Shown one piece after another: positions 1-5,137 of a DNA stretch of 6,836 nt (within the stretch, counting starts at the first letter, position 1; every line of letters begins with the position of its first letter). This stretch comes from CAYHKY01 sp964357355 (GTDB taxonomy: Bacteria; Patescibacteriota; Microgenomatia; UBA10105): positions 1 through 6,836 of the forward strand of contig CAYHKY010000067.1 of assembly GCA_964357355.1 (NCBI GenBank), in the 5' to 3' direction. Position numbers and translations under genes: made by a program. Below the pieces are notes generated by a model that saw only the letters and a program-made list of their open reading frames with translations, was not told the origin of the DNA and searched no databases.

Positions 1-1316
1 CCTACCCAAATCAGCACGACTTGTTTTGAGGCTGACAGCGGTGCAAAGGGAGGTTGTTTCAGGAGTTCGGTCATTCTGGCGCCACGCTCGATCTGGGCTT
101 TAGTTGCGGCGTCCAAATCTGAGGCAAATTGGGCAAATGCAGCCAAATCCCGGTACTGTGCCAAGTCAAGCCGGAGCTTTCCTGCTACTTGTTTCATCGC
201 CTTAATTTGCGCCGAACTACCGACCCGGGAAACGGATGCACCCACCGAAATTGCCGGACGCATACCGGAGTAAAACAGATCCGGCTCCAGAAATATCTGA
301 CCGTCCGTAATTGAAATTACATTGGTGGGAATATAAGCAGACAAATCGCCGGCCTGTGTCTCAATAATTGGTAGCGCGGTCAATGAACCTCCTCCACTTA
401 CACTATTTAACCTGCATGCCCGCTCCAAAAGACGTGAATGTAAATAGAAAACGTCGCCGGGATAAGCTTCCCTGCCTGATGGACGTTTGAGAATCAGTGA
501 TATTTCGCGATAACTCCAGGCGTGCTTGGACAAATCATCATAAATTATCAAAGCGTCTTTTCCCTGGTCCATGAAATACTCGCCAATCGCGCATCCGGCA
601 TACGGCGCCAAATATTGCAAAGATACCGGGTCTGAAGCGTTGGCAGCAACGACGACAGTGTGTTCCATACCGCCATTTTTACTCAAAGCTTCGATCACTT
701 GAGCCACCCGCGAGGCTTTTTGGCCGATTGCCACATAAATACAGATCACTCCCTGGCCTTTTTGATTGATGATAGTATCCAGGGTGATCTGCGTCTTACC
801 GATACCCCGATCGCCAATAATCAATTCCCTTTGCCCCCGGCCGATGGGAATCATCGCATCAATTGCTTTGATACCCGTAGCCAAGGAGACGTTCACCGGT
901 TGCCTGGAAGTCACACCCGGCGCCACCTTTTCAACACTGTAGAATTTTTTACTGATAATCTTGCTGCCTTTGTCAAGCGGGTTACCCAAGGGATCAATTA
1001 CCCTGCCAATCAGGTTTTCGCCTACCGGTACTGACAAGATCCTGCCCAAACTTCTGACTTCATCGCCTTCCGCAATTTGTGCATAACTTCCGAGGACTAT
1101 GGCGCCGATTTTGTGCTCTTCCAAATTCAAAGCCACACCCAAGACTCCCCCGGGAAACTCCACCATTTCCAGATACCCTGCTTCTGAAAGACCTTCGATA
1201 CCAACTACTCCATCAGCCACACTTACCACTCTACCGGTGTGTTTTTCTTGAGTCGTGGGTTTAAATTGGGCTAGTTTTTCGAGAATTGCCTTGGCGGCAA
1301 CCTTGGCGTCATTCAT
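1..1316 (-). CDS. atpA: ATP synthase F1 subunit alpha (3' end cut by window edge)
   Basis: This is the non-catalytic nucleotide-binding subunit of the F1 hexamer, which couples Fo ion flow to ATP synthesis on the cytoplasmic side of the membrane. I translated it by hand from the ATG at 1316: 438 codons are visible before the edge, against about 510 residues for the family, so roughly the last 70 are missing. Residues 1-20 match the alpha N-terminal helix in length, followed by the beta-barrel domain. The P-loop is GDRGIGKT at 168-175 (bases 792-815), the Walker B strand is DALIIYDD at 254-261, and GREAYPGDVFYLHSRLLERA lies at 281-300. SVSRVG at 361-366 carries the arginine that reaches the catalytic site. 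The start overlaps the atpH stop as ATGA and has a good Shine-Dalgarno site 9 bases upstream. The P-loop has GI where most alphas have QT. Family assignment is certain. Confidence 0.98.
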   Translation of the reverse strand, partial: MNDAKVAAKAILEKLAQFKPTTQEKHTGRVVSVADGVVGIEGLSEAGYLEMVEFPGGVLGVALNLEEHKIGAIVLGSYAQIAEGDEVRSLGRILSVPVGENLIGRVIDPLGNPLDKGSKIISKKFYSVEKVAPGVTSRQPVNVSLATGIKAIDAMIPIGRGQRELIIGDRGIGKTQITLDTIINQKGQGVICIYVAIGQKASRVAQVIEALSKNGGMEHTVVVAANASDPVSLQYLAPYAGCAIGEYFMDQGKDALIIYDDLSKHAWSYREISLILKRPSGREAYPGDVFYLHSRLLERACRLNSVSGGGSLTALPIIETQAGDLSAYIPTNVISITDGQIFLEPDLFYSGMRPAISVGASVSRVGSSAQIKAMKQVAGKLRLDLAQYRDLAAFAQFASDLDAATKAQIERGARMTELLKQPPFAPLSASKQVVLIWV

Positions 1317-1663
1317 GAAACAGTCCCTCCTAAATAATTAGTGAGTTCCGCAATCTTCGTCGCCAGGCTGGCATCCAATTTCCAATCTCCGACACTGATT
1401 TTAAATCCTCCCAGGAGTTTAGGATTTACTCCGTATTGGATGGTCACATCTCTTCTGAAGATTACCAGAAGTAAATTTGTAATTTTATTTTTCTCGTCAG
1501 GAGTGAGGAGTACCGCACTTTGGACTTGCGCATACTCATCACCTGTAAATTCGGCCACCGCTTTTGCGACACTTTCATTAATCGATTCGGCAGCTAATTC
1601 TTTCAGCTCGCCCTGAAGCAATGTCAGAGCTTGATCAATGATTGCATGGTCATTTTTTGGCAT
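1313..1663 (-). CDS. atpH: ATP synthase F1 subunit delta, short form
   Basis: Delta links the top of the alpha3beta3 head to the b-subunit stalk. The C-terminal half is diagnostic: NPKLLGGFKISVGDWKLDAS, then a terminal helix, corresponds to the strand-turn-strand and helix of the family (E. coli has GVIIRAGDMVIDGS). From the ATG at 1663 the protein has 116 residues; an in-frame ATG at 1690 would give 125. I prefer 1663 because it overlaps atpF by 14 bases instead of 41, but neither start has a clear ribosome binding site. Usual length is 175-180 residues. The C-terminal domain is about full size, so the loss is in the N-terminal helical domain, here about 50-60 residues against about 105. It sits between atpF and atpA as in the classical operon and overlaps atpA by four bases (ATGA). 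Family confidence is high despite low overall conservation. Confidence 0.9.
   Translation of the reverse strand: MPKNDHAIIDQALTLLQGELKELAAESINESVAKAVAEFTGDEYAQVQSAVLLTPDEKNKITNLLLVIFRRDVTIQYGVNPKLLGGFKISVGDWKLDASLATKIAELTNYLGGTVS
1324..1330 (-). promoter_or_regulatory. Shine-Dalgarno site of atpA
   Basis: The minus strand reads GGAGGGA here, inside the last codons of atpH. Its GGAGG core lies 9 bases before the atpA ATG at 1316. It is the best ribosome binding site in the window and fixes the alpha start. Together with the ATGA stop/start overlap it suggests efficient, possibly coupled, translation of alpha after delta. Confidence 0.8.
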
Positions 1664-2153
1664 AAGTTTTTTCGAGTTTGGCAAGCTCATCCAGTATCAA
1701 TTTATGATGTCCCTCATCTGACAGTACTTTAGGTAACAGCCTGGCCGTCATCGCAGCCGCAATTTCCACCGTGTCGGCAGTCAACTGTGACGACAATTCC
1801 TGAAGCTTGGCCTTAATTTCCTTTTCCTGTTTTACCATCTGCAACGCTGCTTCCTGCCTGCCTTCCAGGAGTAATTCGTCTTTCAATTTTTTGCCGTCCT
1901 TTTTTGCCGTTTCAATGATCGCTCTCGCCTCTTCGCGCGCATCAGCCAACACTTCCGCCCGCTTTTTAACTTGTTTTTCTTCTTCAATTAGGGATTTCTG
2001 AGCATTTGCCAAACCGGCTTCTATTTTTTGCTGTCGCTCTTTTAACATCCGCAAAATCGGCTGGTAGAGAAACTTGTTTAAAACGACCACCATAATGGTG
2101 AAATTCACCACTTGCGTAAATAACAACCAAATGTCGATTCCTAGTTTTTCCAT
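1650..2153 (-). CDS. atpF: ATP synthase Fo subunit b
   Basis: The b subunit is the membrane-anchored peripheral stalk that keeps F1 from turning with the rotor. From the ATG at 2153 it has 167 residues, close to the usual 155-170. Residues 1-5 precede one membrane helix at about 6-27 (IDIWLLFTQVVNFTIMVVVL), followed by the family-typical NKFLYQPIL segment. From about residue 37 the protein is a long, highly charged helix rich in K, E, A, R and Q, as expected of the dimeric stalk coiled coil, and the end resembles the delta-contacting region. An in-frame TTG at 2162 would add three residues; I prefer the ATG, although no Shine-Dalgarno site supports either. The gene follows atpE after 82 bases and its end overlaps atpH. 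Confidence 0.95.
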   Translation of the reverse strand: MEKLGIDIWLLFTQVVNFTIMVVVLNKFLYQPILRMLKERQQKIEAGLANAQKSLIEEEKQVKKRAEVLADAREEARAIIETAKKDGKKLKDELLLEGRQEAALQMVKQEKEIKAKLQELSSQLTADTVEIAAAMTARLLPKVLSDEGHHKLILDELAKLEKTYAKK

Positions 2154-2202
2154 GAGTTTCAAGTGACATGCGAAACCGGTAAGGTGATCTGAAAATTATT
2201 TC

Positions 2203-2230
2203 GTATCACGTATTACCAATCACGTATCAC
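2203..2230 (-). repeat. Four tandem 7-bp repeats between atpE and atpF
   Basis: Read on the minus strand from 2230 downward the sequence divides into GTGATAC, GTGATTG, GTAATAC and GTGATAC: four adjoining heptamers, the outer two identical and the inner two differing at two and one positions. They fill the middle of the 82-base atpE-atpF gap (2154-2235), the widest gap in the visible atp cluster. The array lies 5 bases after the atpE stop. The rest of the gap shows no strong hairpin or terminator. Function is unknown; it could be slippage-prone junk, a protein-binding site, or an element that tunes atpE against atpF expression. Confidence 0.75.
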
Positions 2231-2235
2231 AAATT

Positions 2236-2454
2236 TTATGTAAATTTAATAATCAGCGCGATAACGAGCGCATAAATGGCAATAGCCTCCGCAAATGCGG
2301 CTCCCAGAATCATCACTGTTCTGATATCGCTTGAGGCTTCCGGATTTCTGCCGATTGCTTCAACCGCTTTTGCAGTAATGATACCAATTGCCAGGGCCGG
2401 CATAGCTCCGCCTATAGCAATCGTCAAACCGGTCATCAATATTTTCGGATCCAT
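2236..2454 (-). CDS. atpE: ATP synthase Fo subunit c (proteolipid ring)
   Basis: Subunit c forms the rotating membrane ring that carries ions past subunit a. The 72-residue product is a hairpin of two hydrophobic helices (about 5-33 and 46-70) joined by a polar loop with the family RNP motif at 36-38. The ion-carrying carboxylate is Glu56 in GAAFAEAIAIYALV (codon at 2287-2289). Compared with sodium-type rings such as Ilyobacter, the glutamine on helix 1 is Ile23 and the serine after the carboxylate is Ala57, so I infer proton use. The usual GxGxGxG packing motif in helix 1 is largely alanine here (A20, A22, G24), with Pro19 kept. The start is the ATG at 2454, with a purine-rich GAGGGGG upstream at a rather long spacing. 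It lies in the standard place between atpB and atpF. Confidence 0.97.
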   Translation of the reverse strand: MDPKILMTGLTIAIGGAMPALAIGIITAKAVEAIGRNPEASSDIRTVMILGAAFAEAIAIYALVIALIIKFT

Positions 2455-2465
2455 AATAATCTAAG

Positions 2466-2474
2466 CACCCCCTC
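2466..2474 (-). promoter_or_regulatory. Probable Shine-Dalgarno site of atpE
   Basis: The minus strand reads GAGGGGGTG in the 37-base gap between atpB and atpE. It matches the GGAGGTG type of Shine-Dalgarno sequence with one mismatch, and its G-run ends 13 bases before the ATG at 2454, longer than ideal. A strong site here would fit the need for many c subunits per enzyme. No comparable site precedes atpB or atpF. Confidence 0.5.
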
Positions 2475-2491
2475 TCATAAATGTCATAATA

Positions 2492-3304
2492 TTAATGTCC
2501 TTCATGACTGACTGTGGCCATGCTTAAAAATACAGCCGTCAACATCGAAAATACTAAAGCCTGGACAAATCCGACAAATAGTTCGAGTCCCAAAAACGGC
2601 AGCGGTGCAACCAAAGGCATCAAAAATGCGATCACAGTCAAGAGTACTTCACCGGCAAAGATATTGCCAAAAAGACGAAACGCAAATGAAACAATGCGGG
2701 AGATTTCAGACACAATTTCAAGTAATCCAACTCCAAACATGATTGGATCGGAAAAGTTTAAGTATTTTTTGAAATAAGCCAGTCCCAGTGTGTGTACTCC
2801 GTAATATTGAATCATAATTACTGCAATCACAGCCAGAGCCAAGGTCGTATTCAGGTCGGCGGTCGGACCCCGCAAAAGGGGAATGAGCTTGGTTGTATGT
2901 TCTGCCGGAACTGTATTTTTCGCTTCCTCGGTTTCTACTAGACCTTCTGTTTCGACAACTTTCACTTGCGTTGTTTCACGAATTCCGATAGTGCCTACAC
3001 CGGGAAGCAATCCGGACCAGTTAGCGACTACGATAAACAAAAAAATACTGGCAAGGAGGGGAAAAAAGGTCACAATATGCTTATCTCCGACAACGCTTGA
3101 ATACAGCTTATACAATCCTTCGACGGTCACTTCTGCCATCCCTTGCAGGGTAGACGGAATGAGGCTTAACTTGCGGGTGGCTCCCCAGGCAAATGCGATT
3201 AGAGCCAGCATAACTACCCAGGTCATGATGATGGAGTTGGTGATAGGTAGCCCGAACAAACTGGTGACTTTTTCCGCAGCTAAGGAAATATGTGGTTGAC
3301 TCAT
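2492..3304 (-). CDS. atpB: ATP synthase Fo subunit a
   Basis: Subunit a is the membrane stator half-channel that passes ions to and from the c ring. The 270-residue length is normal. Several hydrophobic helices are clear: about 24-42, 78-100 (ending NWSGLLPG), 151-172, 188-222 and 224-265. The essential arginine is R210 in SFAFRLFGNIFAGE (codon 2675-2677), with the expected N214, G218 and E219. The final helix keeps Q248 in GFVQALVFSML, matching the conserved glutamine of the family. PTADLN at 147-152 is another family motif. An acidic segment at about 109-139, between the NWSGLLPG helix and PTADLN, is longer than in E. coli or Bacillus. The ATG at 3304 follows the stop of the small upstream gene by 5 bases with no Shine-Dalgarno site, suggesting translational coupling. 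Confidence 0.98.
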   Translation of the reverse strand: MSQPHISLAAEKVTSLFGLPITNSIIMTWVVMLALIAFAWGATRKLSLIPSTLQGMAEVTVEGLYKLYSSVVGDKHIVTFFPLLASIFLFIVVANWSGLLPGVGTIGIRETTQVKVVETEGLVETEEAKNTVPAEHTTKLIPLLRGPTADLNTTLALAVIAVIMIQYYGVHTLGLAYFKKYLNFSDPIMFGVGLLEIVSEISRIVSFAFRLFGNIFAGEVLLTVIAFLMPLVAPLPFLGLELFVGFVQALVFSMLTAVFLSMATVSHEGH

Positions 3305-3309
3305 AACGA

Positions 3310-3603
3310 TTAACGTTTTTTAGAAAACTCGCGAACGAGCCCCATCAGTTTGGCTGCTGATAAAAGTACACCTAACATTATTCCTATCAACGTCATGATT
3401 GGTTGTGTACCGATTTTTTTATCCAGCCACAAACCCAAAAATGCGCCTGCCACTATAGGGAGCGCTATCGAAAATCCCACTTCGGAAGCTTGGAGTACCC
3501 AATAAAAATTATCCGGAGAATTTGTTTCTACCGGAGGTTTATCTTTTAATGTTACTCCATTGCCCCCCAGCTCCAATATTTTCTTATTCGCTTGCTGATT
3601 CAT
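3310..3603 (-). CDS. AtpZ/AtpI-type small membrane protein (F0F1-ATPase associated)
   Basis: This small two-helix membrane protein fits the putative F0F1-ATPase subunit family (AtpZ/AtpI-like) by sequence and position just before atpB. Relatives are thought to assist c-ring assembly or magnesium supply; that role is family knowledge, not shown here. From the ATG at 3603 there are 97 residues. The first 30 or so are polar. One helix lies at about 35-58 (ASEVGFSIALPIVAGAFLGL) and another at about 68-89, joined by WLDKKIGTQP, a typical family linker. A basic tail (REFSKKR) ends the protein. The start is uncertain: a TTG at 3630 would give 106 residues, and a promoter-like sequence overlaps both starts, so a TTG at 3576 is also possible. 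None has a convincing ribosome binding site. I give no symbol because atpI and atpZ cannot be separated here. Confidence 0.82.
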   Translation of the reverse strand: MNQQANKKILELGGNGVTLKDKPPVETNSPDNFYWVLQASEVGFSIALPIVAGAFLGLWLDKKIGTQPIMTLIGIMLGVLLSAAKLMGLVREFSKKR

Positions 3604-3630
3604 TTTACGGTATTTATCTTTTTTCGTCAA
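3602..3630 (-). promoter_or_regulatory. Sigma70-like promoter candidate for the atp cluster
   Basis: The minus strand has TTGACG (3625-3630), a 17-base spacer and TAAAAT (3602-3607). Each hexamer matches the consensus at five of six positions and the spacing is ideal. Transcription would start near 3595. It sits just upstream of the conserved part of the AtpZ/AtpI-like gene and could drive the whole atp operon. The difficulty is that its -10 box overlaps the ATG at 3603, so either that ATG is not the start on this transcript or the match is chance. Confidence 0.45.
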
Positions 3631-3676
3631 TTCCGCGATAAAATCTAATACTCTTTATCACCATGTTTATAACAAA

Positions 3677-3706
3677 AAACTTCAGTCATTAAAAAGTCGG
3701 AAGTTT
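3677..3706 (-). terminator. Weak terminator-like hairpin after the FAD oxidoreductase
   Basis: On the minus strand AAACTTC (3700-3706) and GAAGTTT (3677-3683) are perfect inverted arms of 7 bp with a 16-base loop, and the second arm runs into a stretch of six T. The stem has only two G-C pairs and a long loop, so it would be weak. It straddles the stop codon of the oxidoreductase and is followed by the next promoter candidate, a sensible place for a transcript end. A 10-bp palindrome, TTGTATACAA, abuts it at 3705-3714. Confidence 0.3.
3678..3689. repeat. 12-bp direct repeat, copy at the 3' end of the FAD oxidoreductase
   Basis: The plus strand reads AACTTCAGTCAT, identical to 5084-5095 and in the same orientation. 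On the minus strand it begins in the last base of the oxidoreductase stop codon (TAATG) and spells ATGACTGAAGTT, the same four codons that open that gene. Reading on gives a 14-codon open frame ending in TAG. See the paired copy. Confidence 0.85.
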
Positions 3707-5095
3707 GTATACAAGAAATAAGTTCCAAATTCCGTTAAAAAGTGATGATTTATATTTTTCAGAAACCAGAGTTTTTTTATAAATTGATGGAAAAGTATTG
3801 ATCGAGTGATACTTTGTTCTTAAATCAAGATACCACTTTAAATCATAAACTTTCCAGAAATCATCCGAAGGATAATACGAATGGGCGTATAACATTTTTC
3901 TTCCGCCTAATTCAAAAGATTTTTGTTCAAAATATCTGTTTAATTTAACGAAGTCGGAAAAATCCTTTTTTGCTTCACCCCAAACTCCGATATTAAAAAC
4001 TAAATCTGTCGTAATGCAATTTGCAGATAATTTATCTTGTTTACCGGGTTTCAAAGGACAAATCCAAATAGGATAGATCTGCAATTCTTTATCAACGGTT
4101 TCTAAAAACTCTAATGTATTTTTAGACGGAATATTAAAGTCTTGTATAAAATAACTTTGAGAGAGGTTAGATTTATGAAAAAGACGATATAAAGTTCTGG
4201 TATTGCAAATACTATCAAAAATAAACCTAGAAACCCTTGTAAAGGGTAATTTCAATAATTTAAAACCGTAACGACCCATCCAAAAGGCTCCTCTATCATA
4301 TCTGAACAAATAATCTCTAATCGGAATAAGTTCTTCGTATTTTTCATGTTGATTGGAAATTTTTAAAGCGTGTAAATAAAACCACTCATCAGTTGATTTA
4401 TTAAAAGTTGAAATTGGCAGGTTACTTATACCGGTAATTGTTCCAGTCATTATCACGCCAAAATTTTTAGAAAACATTATTCCGTCAATATAATTTACCG
4501 GTTCGCTTGTTTTCTGTTTCACGAAACTAATTGCCTCTGCAAAACTTCTTACGGTGTTATATGTAAGATGAATAAATTCTTTTATCGGAACAAGGCGTAA
4601 TTTGATTAAAGTTAATATTCCCAAAGAACCATACGAAGCTGCTGTACCCCAATAAAGATCTGAGTTTTTTTCTGGTGTTGCGGTAATTATTTCACCATTT
4701 CCAAGAATTATTTCGTATTCCAAACAGCAATTATGTAACAAACCGTACTTAAAAGAGCTGCTTTCTTCTGCACCGCCTTCAATGCCTCCGCCAACAGTAA
4801 TTCCCGGTAATTCCGTCACCACTGGAGATACTAAGTTATACTGCAAAGTTGCATCAATAAGTTTGTCCATTGGAACATTTGGTTCTACTACTACATATTG
4901 TTTTTCGGAATTAATTTCGATAATTCGATCGAATCGACTAACATCAACGAGATTTTCCTTATTAAAAACTTGAGCGCGAGTTGAATTCGTACTTCCGTGA
5001 TAAATATTAACTTTTTGTTTTCGAGCAAAAAAATATTTCATCCGCTCTTGAATGATTTGCAAATCCTTATAATGTTGTTGCTCAACTTCAGTCAT
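3689..5095 (-). CDS. DHCR24-like FAD-dependent oxidoreductase
   Basis: The protein has 468 residues and belongs to the FAD-linked (PCMH-type) oxidoreductases, with clear likeness to delta-24 sterol reductase (DHCR24/Diminuto). The FAD domain spans about 25-175. It includes VVVEPNVPMDKL (68-79), TVGGGIEGGAEESSSFKYGL (100-119) and PEKNSDLYWG (141-150), which parallel VRVEPLVTMG, VGGLIMGTGIESSSHKYGL and PSENSDLFYA of the animal enzyme. Further matches run to the C-terminus: GIMFSKNFGVIMTG (205-218), the IPIRDYLFRYDRGAFW region (257-272), YPIWICPLKPG (341-351), FNIGVWGE (367-374), KMLYAHSYYPSDDFW (400-414) and FPSIYKK (435-441). About 25 residues beyond this are extra. Unlike animal DHCR24 there is no N-terminal membrane anchor. 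Known members reduce sterol side chains; CPR-type bacteria are not expected to make sterols, so the substrate is unknown. The ATG at 5095 has no Shine-Dalgarno site. The gene is AT-rich beside its neighbours and may be acquired. Confidence 0.88.
   Translation of the reverse strand: MTEVEQQHYKDLQIIQERMKYFFARKQKVNIYHGSTNSTRAQVFNKENLVDVSRFDRIIEINSEKQYVVVEPNVPMDKLIDATLQYNLVSPVVTELPGITVGGGIEGGAEESSSFKYGLLHNCCLEYEIILGNGEIITATPEKNSDLYWGTAASYGSLGILTLIKLRLVPIKEFIHLTYNTVRSFAEAISFVKQKTSEPVNYIDGIMFSKNFGVIMTGTITGISNLPISTFNKSTDEWFYLHALKISNQHEKYEELIPIRDYLFRYDRGAFWMGRYGFKLLKLPFTRVSRFIFDSICNTRTLYRLFHKSNLSQSYFIQDFNIPSKNTLEFLETVDKELQIYPIWICPLKPGKQDKLSANCITTDLVFNIGVWGEAKKDFSDFVKLNRYFEQKSFELGGRKMLYAHSYYPSDDFWKVYDLKWYLDLRTKYHSINTFPSIYKKTLVSEKYKSSLFNGIWNLFLVYKLPTF
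5084..5095. repeat. 12-bp direct repeat, copy at the 5' end of the FAD oxidoreductase
   Basis: The plus strand reads AACTTCAGTCAT, identical to 3678-3689. On the minus strand it is the first four codons (M-T-E-V) of the oxidoreductase. The flanking bases also look alike, with a T-run just before the ATG in both copies. The two copies bracket the gene almost exactly, which could mark an insertion or a duplication. Confidence 0.85.
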
Positions 5096-5137
5096 AAAAT
5101 ATTTACATAATTAATTATCAAATTCGTATTTAACAAC

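Noticed and set aside
660..1034. Plus-strand open frame of 124 codons, and other plus-strand frames such as 2883-3299 and 1341-1616
   Set aside because: All lie antisense to strongly conserved atp genes, and their translations show no recognisable domain. They are shadows of the real minus-strand coding.
1984..2169. Minus-strand frame of 61 codons starting ATG at 2169, overlapping atpF
   Set aside because: It is out of frame with the well-supported b subunit over nearly its whole length and looks like no known protein.
2203..2230. CRISPR or phage attachment site at the heptamer array
   Set aside because: The units are only 7 bp with no spacers, and no tRNA, integrase or cas gene is nearby.
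2236..2454. Sodium-type c ring
   Set aside because: The glutamine and serine ligands of sodium-binding rings are replaced by Ile23 and Ala57, leaving only Glu56 and Tyr61, so proton use is more likely.
2463..2489. Eight-codon minus-strand frame (M-T-F-M-R-G-G-A) between atpB and atpE
   Set aside because: It is too short to support and is better explained as the leader holding the atpE ribosome binding site.
5096..5137. Promoter or terminator in the dnaE-oxidoreductase gap
   Set aside because: The gap is very AT-rich. TTGTTA and TTGATA occur, but no good -10 box lies at correct spacing, and there is no G-C-rich hairpin. I cannot support either call.
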